A program made the position numbers and the translations under genes. Positions 43,475 to 53,200 of a stretch of DNA of 64,000 bases are shown here, one piece after another. Source of the DNA: Metabacillus litoralis (GTDB lineage Bacteria; Bacillota; Bacilli; Bacillales; Bacillaceae). The notes under the pieces are model-generated. The model saw only the letters and a list, made by a program, of their open reading frames with translations, made no database searches and was not told where the DNA came from. The stretch covers positions 124,001 through 188,000 of the forward strand of contig NZ_JAIVKL010000007.1 in assembly GCF_020524045.1 (NCBI RefSeq), written 5' to 3'. The stretch's first letter is position 1. The number at the start of each line of letters is the position of its first letter.

Positions 43475-43879
43475 GTGATTGAAATTCCGTCAAAGATAGA
43501 AAATCAAAGCTTTCAGTTATATTTCTTAGAACAAAAACTTAAACCATTAGGGTATGATATTGGTGGAAATTGGGATTATGACCATGGATCATTTGATTAT
43601 AAGATTGATTCTGAGGTGGGTTATCAATTTCTAAGAGTTCCTTTTGATGCTGTAGATGGACAGCTTGATTCACATAACACAACAGTCAAAATCGGTAGAC
43701 CATTTCTATTATCCCATAAATATCAAATAGGACTTGATGATCATGTACACATTGGGAATTTTAGTGCTTCATTTGATCAATTCCAGGAGCCGCAGGATAA
43801 GGATGCCACCTTCCCAGAAGAATATATTGATCTAGGGAAGGCGCTTGTGAAGGAACTTGAAGCTGAATTAGTTGATTAA
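43475..43879 (+). CDS. yugN: YugN-like protein
   Basis: A 134-aa soluble protein of the YugN-like family (MIEIPSKIENQSFQLYFLEQKLKPLGYDIGGNWDYDHGSFDYKID..., LRVPFDAVDGQLD, VHIGNFSASFDQFQEP). The function is unknown. AAAAAGGGGG precedes the GTG start. It lies between pgi and yugO as in B. subtilis and overlaps the end of yugO, which converges, by four bases. Confidence 0.88.
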   Translation: MIEIPSKIENQSFQLYFLEQKLKPLGYDIGGNWDYDHGSFDYKIDSEVGYQFLRVPFDAVDGQLDSHNTTVKIGRPFLLSHKYQIGLDDHVHIGNFSASFDQFQEPQDKDATFPEEYIDLGKALVKELEAELVD

Positions 43880-44880
43880 TGAGTAAAAACAATAAATGCA
43901 TCATTATTTTCAATAACGTAGGAGAGGGGCGGATTAACTTTCGTTTCCTCTCCTCTTTTTATCCCAATTAATATCGATTCATCTTCTAGTAGTTGATGAC
44001 TAGCTTCTTTGAATGTTTTACCAATAAATGCGTTTGTTACTGGTAGAACTTGAAATAAATTTCCACTCGCAGGATTTAACTCTGAATAAAATTGCGATAA
44101 TCCATTTTTTGCAAGATAGCTACTCATAATAAAATGGCTAGTTAATTTATAGGTTTTTATGATTTCATCTGCACCTGCTCTTGATGCATTATTAAACTGT
44201 TGCTCAGTTAGAAGCTCTATTACACAATATAATTTAGGATTTACTCCTTTTAAAGATAAAAGAATAAGAATTGAATGCATATCAGCATCATGTTCATTTT
44301 TATGTTGATCAGCGGTAATAATAGCTGCATCTGCTTTAAGGATATTAGCTTTATGAAGAGTTTGGTCATTTGCTGGGTTACCTCGAATAAAATGAACATT
44401 TTCAATTAATGGTGACTCAGTTAAAGAATCATCGATTAATACAATTTGCTTATAAGGTTTAACAATTCTAAGAGAATCAATCATTTCATTAGCTTTTTCA
44501 TTCCATCCAATTAAGACAACATGATCCGTACCTTTAAATGTGACACGTCCTTCTAAATAGTTATGTTGTTTTTTAATAGCAGCTGCAGATATACTGGCGA
44601 AGTATGCAGTAACAAAGCTTGCTCCGGCTAATATCATAATCATCGCTACTCCTCTACCTATGTAGGTTTCAGGAACATAATCACCAAATCCAACAGTTGA
44701 AACTGTAACAAGAGCCCACCAAATACCATCAAAAGTTGTTGGAAATTCATTAGGTTCGACTAATGCAATAATCTCACCTGAAGTTAGTATGATTAAAAGA
44801 ACAACAAGGGTAATTCGATAATGAATAGGCCAACGCAACCATTGGGTAATTATTTTATTTGTTTTTGCCACTGGAATCAT
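43876..44880 (-). CDS. yugO: Potassium channel YugO (two-span pore plus RCK domain)
   Basis: A 334-aa K+ channel. It has a first membrane helix at residues 22-40, a pore loop with the selectivity filter TVSTVGFGDYVP (about 58-69), a second helix at 74-96, then a cytoplasmic TrkA-N/RCK domain (about 118-240, VVLIGWNEKANEMIDSL...IRGNPANDQTLHKANILKADAAIITAD) and a C-terminal RCK part. In B. subtilis YugO releases K+ during biofilm electrical signalling and is co-expressed with Mistic. It overlaps the mstX end by 26 bases. Confidence 0.93.
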   Translation of the reverse strand: MIPVAKTNKIITQWLRWPIHYRITLVVLLIILTSGEIIALVEPNEFPTTFDGIWWALVTVSTVGFGDYVPETYIGRGVAMIMILAGASFVTAYFASISAAAIKKQHNYLEGRVTFKGTDHVVLIGWNEKANEMIDSLRIVKPYKQIVLIDDSLTESPLIENVHFIRGNPANDQTLHKANILKADAAIITADQHKNEHDADMHSILILLSLKGVNPKLYCVIELLTEQQFNNASRAGADEIIKTYKLTSHFIMSSYLAKNGLSQFYSELNPASGNLFQVLPVTNAFIGKTFKEASHQLLEDESILIGIKRGEETKVNPPLSYVIENNDAFIVFTH

Positions 44881-45121
44881 CCTTCTTGGTTGGTAAAAAT
44901 GATAATACTTCTTTTACGATCGTATTAATTTTAGATGTTACTTCTTCTTTTCCATAAACCTCGATTGCTTTTTCAATACTTTTTATTGTTTCTTCTGAAA
45001 ACTCAATGATTGCTTTATCTTCTTCAGAATCATTATAAAATTCTATAAAAGAATCTAGACCCTCATTCATTTTGTCAATTGCTTCGCTTAGTAACTTTTT
45101 TTCATCGTCGTTTACCTTCAA
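44855..45121 (-). CDS. mstX: Mistic (MstX), short form
   Basis: An 88-aa acidic helical protein (MKVNDDEKKLLSEAIDKMNEGLDSFIEFYNDSEED...). It aligns with B. subtilis Mistic from its internal MKVTSEEKEQLSTAIDRMNEGLDAFIQLYNESE onward, so it is the short form without the N-terminal extension. Mistic binds membranes without a signal peptide and aids production of the YugO channel. The ATG lies six to eight bases downstream of AGTGGTGG. It overlaps yugO, so the two are translated from one mRNA. Confidence 0.85.
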   Translation of the reverse strand: MKVNDDEKKLLSEAIDKMNEGLDSFIEFYNDSEEDKAIIEFSEETIKSIEKAIEVYGKEEVTSKINTIVKEVLSFLPTKKDDSSGKNK

Positions 45122-45291
45122 TGTACCACCACTCTCAAAGGGTAATAATTTATTCTTACTATAGTATGTACAGTTCTTGGTATTCCTTGCAGAAAACCAC
45201 TAAATGGAGGTAGAAAAAAGTTTTCTTTGCTAGAAATTCTGATATTGACCAAACTATAACTAAGAGTAGAAATCAAAAGGAGTGTGATACA

Positions 45292-45975
45292 GTGTTTTTT
45301 CATCCGTTGGATTTTTTGATCTTTATTGCATTTGGATTATCAATTTGGGCTCAATTTAAAGTGAAAGGAAACTTTCAAAAATTCGCGAAAGTAAAAGCTT
45401 CCTCAGAAATGACAGGAGCTGAAATCGCTAGAAAATTACTAGACCGAAATGGATTGATGGATGTAACAGTCGAGAATGTCAGAGGAACGTTGACAGACCA
45501 TTATGACCCAATTAAGAAAGCAGTTAGATTATCTGATTCTGTTTATCCAAGTCATTCAATTGCGGCTATTTCTGTAGCAGCTCATGAAGTAGGACACGCC
45601 ATTCAGCATAGCGAAGCATACGGAGCACTTGTGTTAAGGCACAAAATGTTTCCTATTGTAAATTTCACTTCAGGAATTGCTCCGTTTTTATTAATAGGTG
45701 GTTTTTTGTTAGGTAGTTTAAATTTATTAGGATTAGGAATTATTTTTTTCTCTGCTGTAGTCGTATTTCAGCTTATAACACTTCCTGTGGAATTTAATGC
45801 AAGTAGTAGAGCTAGGTATTTAATGGTATCAGAAGGAATGATCATGAATGAAGAAGAAAATGGAGTGAAAAAAGTCCTGAATGCAGCTGCTTTAACTTAT
45901 GTGGCAGCAGCATTATTATCACTGCTTCAGCTATTAAAATTTATAGCCATCTTTTCGCAAGGAAATCGAGAGTAA
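45292..45975 (+). CDS. yugP: YugP-type membrane zinc metallopeptidase, second copy
   Basis: A 227-aa protein with the same layout as the copy at 2276: an N-terminal span, VAAHEVGHAIQHSEAYGALVLRHKMFPIVNFTSGIAPFLLIGG with the zinc motif HEVGH, and LPVEFNASSRARYLMVSEGMI. The two proteins are about three quarters identical by eye. The start is GTG, eight bases after AAAGGAGTG. This copy keeps the yugO-yugP adjacency of B. subtilis, so it is the positional yugP. Confidence 0.9.
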   Translation: MFFHPLDFLIFIAFGLSIWAQFKVKGNFQKFAKVKASSEMTGAEIARKLLDRNGLMDVTVENVRGTLTDHYDPIKKAVRLSDSVYPSHSIAAISVAAHEVGHAIQHSEAYGALVLRHKMFPIVNFTSGIAPFLLIGGFLLGSLNLLGLGIIFFSAVVVFQLITLPVEFNASSRARYLMVSEGMIMNEEENGVKKVLNAAALTYVAAALLSLLQLLKFIAIFSQGNRE

Positions 45976-45979
45976 GTAA

Positions 45980-46110
45980 ATGTAGCTGGGACAAAAGTAT
46001 ATTAACAAAATAAAACCGAACAATGGTTTTAGGTGCAGTTGCGACAATCTTGAAATATACTCCACTTTACCCGCCTTAAAGAATAGAGCCATTATTAATA
46101 TAAACACATT
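45980..46110. repeat. Partial hairpin-repeat fragment
   Basis: GTAGCTGGGACAAAAGTATATTAACAAAATAAAACCGAACAATGG matches the left end of the elements at 4722 and 41649, but no right end is recognisable. The remaining bases up to 46230 hold only the promoter region of the next operon. Confidence 0.5.
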
Positions 46111-46230
46111 GTAGAAGGAAAATATGTCGTAATTTGTCTTTAAATATGCTAATAATAGTGATAAAGAATTAGAATGTACGAATGGTAAAAAAAAGAGAAA
46201 TATGAAATACGTTTATGGTAGGAGAGACCA

Positions 46231-47847
46231 ATGAATAAATACTTACAAACATTAGTTAAAAATGTACGAAAGCAACTTGAATCTTGGTTAAATGAGCAGC
46301 AAGTTATTGAACATAAAGAGTTATTCCGCTTTTTACACTCTATTTCAGGTACAGCTTCTACTATTGGTTTTACAGTAGCAGGAGAAATGGCACAAAAATT
46401 GATGAATCAAATAAAAGAAAATGAAGAAAAAGTGTGGACGAAAGAAGAATTACAAGCATTTTTATTTCCCTTAATCTCAATTTTTTATTATGAAGAATTT
46501 TCAAATGTAGATGAAATAATAGAAAAACAAAAAAATATCGAAGATCAAAAGCTAATTTTAGTTATTGATGATGATACAGCTTTATTAATGTATATAAAAG
46601 ATCAATTAGAAATGAACGGTTGGGTTGTTATTGCAGTGGCAGACTCAGAAAGAGCTATTAATTCCTATTATGATCTAAATCCAGATTGTGTCATTATAGA
46701 TCTTCATATGAAAGATAAAAATGGCTTGGAAGTTTTATTGCATTTAAAAGACCAAATGAACCAACAATTTATTCCAACAATTATGATTAGTGTTGATAAA
46801 TCAAAGGCCATGAGAGTAAGAAGCTATCAGTTAGGGGCAGATGATTATATAGAAAAACCACTAGAAATGGATGAATTTATTGTTCGTATTAATCGACAGC
46901 TAGAAAGAAAGCAAGCGATAGATGATTTAATGTTAATAGATGAATTAACAAGGGTATATAACAGAAAATATTTGTCCCAAACTTATGAACGATTGATTAG
47001 CCATTTAAAAAGGCAATATGAAACATTTAGTATGGCTATGTTAGATTTAGATCATTTTAAACAGATAAATGATTCTTATGGACATGTTGTAGGTGATAAG
47101 GTTTTAGCGACGTTCGCTGAAATCATAAGAAATGGCTTACGACTTAATGATATTATCATCCGCTATGGTGGCGAAGAATTTATCGTCTTGCTTCCTGATA
47201 CAAAAGCAAAAGAAGCACAGATTGTGTTGGATAGAGTTTTGAAAGAATTTTCTAATCACTCTTTTACATCAAATCAGGGTGAAGAATTTACTTGTACATT
47301 TTCCGGAGGAATTCATGAAATTCAGCTAGATCAGCAAGATATGAAGAAAAATATTGAAATGGCCGATAGTGCTTTATATGAAGCGAAAGTTGCTGGTAGA
47401 GCACAGTTAAAGCTGGTGCCTGTTAATAATGTACACTATCATAAAAAGCCTATACACATCGGCATTATAGATGATGATCCGATTATCCGTACAATGTTAG
47501 AAGATTTAATCAATAAAAGTAAATATACCGAGGGATTCACTTTGGACATACAGTGTTTCAAAGATGGAATGGAGTTTTTCGAATCAAACTGGCATGAACA
47601 AAAAAATGAGCCTTATTTAATCATATTAGATGGTATGATGCCAAGAATGGACGGATTAGAGGTATTACAAAAGCTTAGAGAATCTCGTTATCAGGAGCGT
47701 ATAACAGTCATGATGCTCACTTCCCGAAAAAGTGAACAAGATATTTCAAGAGCATTGCAACTTGGAGCTGATGACTATATTACAAAGCCTTTCAAATTAA
47801 TGGAACTTGAAACAAGGCTAGGCCATTTAATAAAAAGGATGAAGTGA
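46231..47847 (+). CDS. Hpt-REC-GGDEF-REC diguanylate cyclase response regulator
   Basis: A 538-aa soluble signalling protein. An Hpt-like four-helix domain covers residues 1-100 with His36 in LHSISGTAS. The first receiver covers 107-225 (IDDDTALL, phospho-acceptor Asp157, Lys209). The GGDEF domain covers 230-396 (LIDELTRVYNRKYL, LDLDHFKQINDSYGHVVGDKVL, RYGGEEF 311-317) with an intact inhibitory site RLND five residues before GGEEF. The second receiver covers 408-535 (IDDDPIIR, Asp467 in ILDGMMPRMDG, Lys in ITKPFKLME). It should make c-di-GMP when phosphorylated. AGGAGAG lies before the ATG. It leads the polysaccharide operon. Confidence 0.92.
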   Translation: MNKYLQTLVKNVRKQLESWLNEQQVIEHKELFRFLHSISGTASTIGFTVAGEMAQKLMNQIKENEEKVWTKEELQAFLFPLISIFYYEEFSNVDEIIEKQKNIEDQKLILVIDDDTALLMYIKDQLEMNGWVVIAVADSERAINSYYDLNPDCVIIDLHMKDKNGLEVLLHLKDQMNQQFIPTIMISVDKSKAMRVRSYQLGADDYIEKPLEMDEFIVRINRQLERKQAIDDLMLIDELTRVYNRKYLSQTYERLISHLKRQYETFSMAMLDLDHFKQINDSYGHVVGDKVLATFAEIIRNGLRLNDIIIRYGGEEFIVLLPDTKAKEAQIVLDRVLKEFSNHSFTSNQGEEFTCTFSGGIHEIQLDQQDMKKNIEMADSALYEAKVAGRAQLKLVPVNNVHYHKKPIHIGIIDDDPIIRTMLEDLINKSKYTEGFTLDIQCFKDGMEFFESNWHEQKNEPYLIILDGMMPRMDGLEVLQKLRESRYQERITVMMLTSRKSEQDISRALQLGADDYITKPFKLMELETRLGHLIKRMK

Positions 47848-47849
47848 AA

Positions 47850-48899
47850 ATGATTGAAGTGGGCATTGTATTTTTATTTCTTTTACTATTAGTGTTATTT
47901 TTCATTTTACTAAGTTTGTTTATTTATTTAATGATTGAGAAATATATAAATAATCAGTCTAGGAAAAAAATTAATGAGTTGAAGGAAACATATCGACTAG
48001 ATATGTTTCATTTTTTACAAACTGGAAAAGACGATGAACTTAGTCCGGTAGGAAGCTCCGAGAAGTTTATTGCTTTCTTAGAGCTTCTTAGTGAATATGC
48101 AAATGTGTTAGATAGTATGGATGTAAAACAAAAAATAAGTGAATATGCTAAAAAATATTTCACAAATCATATAAAAAAGGAACTGAAAAAAAGGCGTTGG
48201 AGCTTAAGAATGAATGCTTTATATATGATAGAGGATTTCCATATGGATCACCTTAATAGTTCCTTACATGAATTGTATAACAAGAAAAATCTTACTATTG
48301 CTGAAAAAGCTCAAATTTTAAGGATGTTTGCAAAATTTAATGACAATAGATTGACTAGTTATCTGCAAAAATCGGATCCGGGATTATCAGATTTTTCTAT
48401 TTTAACCATTTTATCCATTATGAATGAAGATAACTTTGAGATACTTGTTGAAGATTTTGTCAATCTAGATAAAAGAACTCAATTTATGATTATTGATACG
48501 ATTGGAAAAGAACAATTGATACAATATCATCCTTTATTGGCTAAACTTCTTGAAAGTAATGAGGAAGAAATGAGAATTAGAGCGCTAAAAGCATATTCAA
48601 ATATGGGGGCTCCTATCGATAAAACTCAATTAGCAGAATTTTTCTCTTTTGAAAGCTGGCAAGTTAGGATGATGGCAGCAAAAGTTGCAGGTACGCAGAA
48701 ATTAACAAACTATAAAGGTAAATTAATAGAGTTACTATCTGATCAAGAATATGTTGTGCGTGCTGAAGCGGCAAAAGCTATTATTCAATTCAAGGATGGA
48801 TTTGATATTCTCAAACAAGTGATTGACGAAACAGAAGATGACTTTGCTAGAGATATGGCTTTAGAATGGCATGAAAAGAAAAGAGTTGATTATTATTAA
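47850..48899 (+). CDS. Membrane-anchored HEAT-repeat protein
   Basis: A 349-aa protein. One N-terminal membrane helix (residues 3-30, VGIVFLFLLLLVLFFILLSLFIYLMI) is followed by a cytoplasmic alpha-solenoid of about six HEAT-like repeats (for example EMRIRALKAYSNMGAPIDKTQLAEF, WQVRMMAAKVAGTQKLTNYKGKLIELLSD, YVVRAEAAKAIIQFKDGFDILKQVI). Such proteins are scaffolds; here a partner role for the glycosyltransferase or cyclase is inferred from the operon. AAAAGG before the ATG at 47850 lies in the preceding gene; the two coding sequences are three bases apart. Confidence 0.8.
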   Translation: MIEVGIVFLFLLLLVLFFILLSLFIYLMIEKYINNQSRKKINELKETYRLDMFHFLQTGKDDELSPVGSSEKFIAFLELLSEYANVLDSMDVKQKISEYAKKYFTNHIKKELKKRRWSLRMNALYMIEDFHMDHLNSSLHELYNKKNLTIAEKAQILRMFAKFNDNRLTSYLQKSDPGLSDFSILTILSIMNEDNFEILVEDFVNLDKRTQFMIIDTIGKEQLIQYHPLLAKLLESNEEEMRIRALKAYSNMGAPIDKTQLAEFFSFESWQVRMMAAKVAGTQKLTNYKGKLIELLSDQEYVVRAEAAKAIIQFKDGFDILKQVIDETEDDFARDMALEWHEKKRVDYY

Positions 48900-50298
48900 C
48901 TGGGCTGGAATGATCGTTTTTGTTAACTGGTTTGTTTTCATTTACATGTTTATCATCATCATTGTTTATGGATTTATGTTATTCATATCTTTATTACAAA
49001 TTAGAAGAAGATATGAGCTAGATAATTTTGAACCTTATGAAGAGCTTTTGCAATCAGAATACACGAAGCCAGTATCCATCTTAGTTCCAGCATACAATGA
49101 ATCTGTTGGAATTTACGGAACAATTCGTTCACTAATAAGCATCGAATACCCAGAATATGAAATTATCATTATTAACGATGGATCAACAGATGATACTCTT
49201 GAAAAGCTAATATCAAAATTCAACTTAGTAAAAGTAAACCGTGTGATACGTAAACAGCTAGAAACAAAAGAAATTAAAGCTGTTTATAAATCAGAAATCT
49301 ATCCTAATTTAATCGTGTTAGATAAAGAAAATGGTGGAAAAGCCGATGCGCTTAATGCGGGAATTAATTTGTCAAGATATCCTTATTTTTGTTCACTAGA
49401 TGGTGATTCAATTATTGAACGAAATGCTTTTTTAAAAGTTTTAAAACCAATTATTGAGTCAGATGATGAGGTCATTGCCTCTGGGGGTAGTGTTAGAATT
49501 GCAAATGGCTGTGATATTCAAAATGGTGATTTAATAAGTGTAGGTTTATCGAATAAACCTATTGTCGTTATGCAAGTAATCGAATACTTACGTGCATTTT
49601 TAACCGGGAGAATTGGATTAAGTAAAAATAATTTGCTCCTTATTGTATCGGGGGCATTTGGTGTTTTTTCTAAGAAATGGGTAGTTGAAGCTGGAGGTTA
49701 TGCCCATACTGTCGGAGAAGATATGGAACTTGTTGTTAGACTTCACAGACTGAATAAAGAAAAAAAGCAAAATAAAAAAATTGTCTATGTACCTGATCCT
49801 GTTTGTTGGACAGAAGCTCCAGAGTCTTTAAAGTTCCTTCGCAGACAGAGAAAAAGATGGCATAAAGGACTATTTGATAGTCTCTGGAAGCACAAAAAAT
49901 TAATGTTTAATCCTAAGTATGGTTCAATAGGATTGTTTTCAATGCCATATTTCTTTTTTATTGAATTTCTCGGACCACTTATAGAGTTAATTGGTTATAT
50001 TTCTTTAGTTATTTCTATTTTCGCAGGAAAGATTTATTTTGAATATGCTATTATATTCCTCCTTCTTTCTTTAATTTATGGATCAATCTACTCCATGGCA
50101 GCAGTGTTACTTGAAGAATGGAGTATGGAAAGATATCCAAAGGTCAAACATTTTACCATTTTGTTTTTGGTTTCATTAACAGAAACCTTCTGGTATCGTC
50201 CATTAACTGTTATATGGAGAGTAGAAGGGATTATTGAAATGATATTTGGTAAAAAAGGCTGGGGAGAAATGGTTAGGAAAGGTGTGTCAAATGACTAA
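48871..50298 (+). CDS. Processive family 2 glycosyltransferase (PgaC/BcsA-like)
   Basis: A 475-aa membrane glycosyltransferase. An N-terminal membrane helix (about 15-42) is followed by the GT-A domain: VSILVPAYNESVGI (68-81), IINDGSTDDT, ENGGKADALNAG, the DxD motif SLDGDS (about 175-180), the acceptor motif TVGEDMELVVRLHR, and QRKRWHKG, the Q/RxxRW motif of processive synthases. Three or four C-terminal helices follow. It resembles chitin/hyaluronan/PNAG synthases; the sugar is unknown. The start is uncertain: ATG 48871 overlaps the HEAT gene by 29 bases, and ATG 48910 just after its stop is also possible; neither has a strong SD. Confidence 0.9.
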   Translation: MKRKELIIINWAGMIVFVNWFVFIYMFIIIIVYGFMLFISLLQIRRRYELDNFEPYEELLQSEYTKPVSILVPAYNESVGIYGTIRSLISIEYPEYEIIIINDGSTDDTLEKLISKFNLVKVNRVIRKQLETKEIKAVYKSEIYPNLIVLDKENGGKADALNAGINLSRYPYFCSLDGDSIIERNAFLKVLKPIIESDDEVIASGGSVRIANGCDIQNGDLISVGLSNKPIVVMQVIEYLRAFLTGRIGLSKNNLLLIVSGAFGVFSKKWVVEAGGYAHTVGEDMELVVRLHRLNKEKKQNKKIVYVPDPVCWTEAPESLKFLRRQRKRWHKGLFDSLWKHKKLMFNPKYGSIGLFSMPYFFFIEFLGPLIELIGYISLVISIFAGKIYFEYAIIFLLLSLIYGSIYSMAAVLLEEWSMERYPKVKHFTILFLVSLTETFWYRPLTVIWRVEGIIEMIFGKKGWGEMVRKGVSND

Positions 50299-53200
50299 GA
50301 AAAAGATTCTATTGGCAGTTAGTATTCTCGGACTTCTTATTTTATTTACTTCTCCATTATGGACATGGCAAATAAAAAAGACTGAAAATATGAATGTTTT
50401 GATTATTGATAAAACAGTACCTGATCAATCATACCGTGAACATAATGGGTTAATTTGGTTATTAAATCATTTGAAAATTAAGAAAGATAATAATCAAAAA
50501 TATAATGTGAAAGAAGATTATGTAGGCTTCGTCCCAACTGATCAGCCACCTAAATTTAACGTTAGAGAATTCCCGGATGATTTATCGAAATACGATGTCC
50601 TTTATGTCGCAGACGGGTATGGTGTGTATAAGGATGAATATTTAGATGGAGGCGAAGAAGGTGATCGTTCTGAGCTTTTATACGGTGGTATTAAGCAAGA
50701 AGAAGTAAATGCGATAAATGCATCTTTAATTGAAAATAATCAAACATTAATAGCAGAATTTAATACATTTGGTTCTCCTACAGAACCTAGGGTTAGAGAG
50801 AATTTCTATCATTTATTGAATTTAGACTGGACAGGCTGGATGGGTCGTATTTTTAATGATCTTAGCAATAAGGAAGTACCAGTTTGGGTAAAAGATAATT
50901 ATGAGAAGCAATATGGAGAGAAATATAGCTTTACAGGAACAGGGTTAATTTTTGTCAGTGAAGAGGATGAGGTGATTGTTTTTACTGACAAAGAGTTAAA
51001 GAGTGAGTTTGTGACATTTAATTTTACTGAAAATGGTCAAAAACAATTTAATATGAACGAGCAAATACAGTATAATTACTGGTTTGATATTGTAGAAGCA
51101 AGAAATGAAGAAGAAGTGCAAGCGACTTTTGAGCTTTCTTTATCTGACAAAGCGAAAGCAGAGTTAACTAAATATGATATACCGCTAAAGTTTCCTGCAG
51201 TTATTCATCATCAAGATCGATTATATGATACGTATTACTTTGCAGGTGATTTCGTTGATCATGATAAAATTCCTAGTATTTATCAAATTTCAGGCTTAAC
51301 ATGGTGGCAAAAAATGTTTTCTTTTGAACAAAAGGGTAGAACGGATACGTTTTTTTGGAAAGCATATGTACCAATGATGAAAAAAATATTAGCTGAAACA
51401 CAAGATAACACTTCTGAGTCTGAGCTAGCACATGTGGAACCTGAGGTATTGGTTAAAGATGGAATGAAATTAATAGGATCAACAAATGACAAGTATCTAC
51501 AGGTATATAAAGACGGTGCTTGGGAGGACATCCTCATTAAAGGTGTAAATATGGGGATTGCTAAACCAGGAACATTTCCTGGTGAAACAGGTATTACAAA
51601 GGAAGAGTATGCACGATGGTTTGATCAAATTAGTGCAATGAATGCAAATGGTTTAAGGGTTTATACGATTCATCCTCCTGCTTTTTATCAAGCATTGTAT
51701 GAACATAACTTAAATAGGGAGGATCCACTCTATTTATTTCACGGTGTGTGGGTAAATGAAGAAACATTTCTTGAAAAGAAAAATGCATTTGACCCCGCTG
51801 TGATAACTGACTTTAAAGAAGAAATACAGAGAACAATTGATATTATCCATGGAAATGCAACAATCGAACCCAGATTGGGTCATGCTAGTGGCAAATATGA
51901 ACATGACTTATCTCCATATTTATTAGGGTGGGTGATAGGAGTAGAGTGGGATCCTGAAGGAGTAGTCGGTACAAACGAAAGTAATCCAACCATTTCAAGT
52001 TATGATGGTAAATATATTACAACTTCAGGCGCTTCACCATTTGAAGCATGGCTTGCAGAAATGATGGATTTCACTGCGACTTATGAAGCAGAGACTTATG
52101 ACTGGCAACATCCTATGAGTTTTACTAACTGGGTAACCACTGACTTACTGGAGCATCCTGCAGAACCAAGTGAAAAAGAGGATATGGTATCAGTTGATCC
52201 AAATCTGATTAAAGCAACTTCCTCCTTTTATCCAGGATTATTTGCGTCGTATCATATTTATCCATACTACCCAGACTTCTTAAATTATGAAGAAGAATAT
52301 GTTCAATATGTAGATCACCGTGGAGAAAAAAATAATTATGCTGGTTATCTTCATGATATGAAAGAAAATCATGATATACCATTGCTGGTAGCTGAATTTG
52401 GAATTCCAGCATCCAGAGGAATGACACATGAGAATGTATATGGTCTTGATCAGGGAAATCACTCGGAAAAGGAACAAGGAGAGTATATAGTGAGATTGTT
52501 TGAAGATATTGTTGAAGAAGATATGGCTGGTGGAATGATATTCACATGGCAAGATGAGTGGTTTAAACGAACATGGAATACGATGGATTATGATAATCCT
52601 GATCAAAGACCTTTTTGGGATAATATACAAACAAATGAGCAGCATTTTGGTTTACTTAGTTTTGATCCTGATAAAAAGGATACTCAGCTACAAATAGATG
52701 GAGATCATTCCGATTGGATGGCTAGAAATGCTGAACCGATTTATAAAGCAGAAAATAATCCTATAGAAAATGTTTATCTATCAAGTGATAGTAGAGGTTT
52801 ATTTGTGCGGATTGATTATAATGAGAAGCTTTGGAATACTGAAGATTACAACACATACCTTCTACTCGACACAATAGGCAATCAAGGACAAACGAGCATT
52901 CCGGAAGTTGAAGGAATAGAAGAACAAGGAATTGACTTTCTTGTAGAGTTAAAGGGTGAAAATAATTCGAGAGTATTAATTGATAGCTACTATGATACGT
53001 ATTATTATCACTATGGTCACATACTGGAAATGATCGATAAAAAAACATATGCAAATCAGAAAAATAACGGAAATTATCATCAAATTCACTTAACTTTAAA
53101 CAAAGAACTGACGATAAATAAAGAAGAAGGTCAAGTTACGATTCCATTCTCTGATTATGAAACAGGTGAATTACAATATGGAATTGGAAACCCAGAAAAA

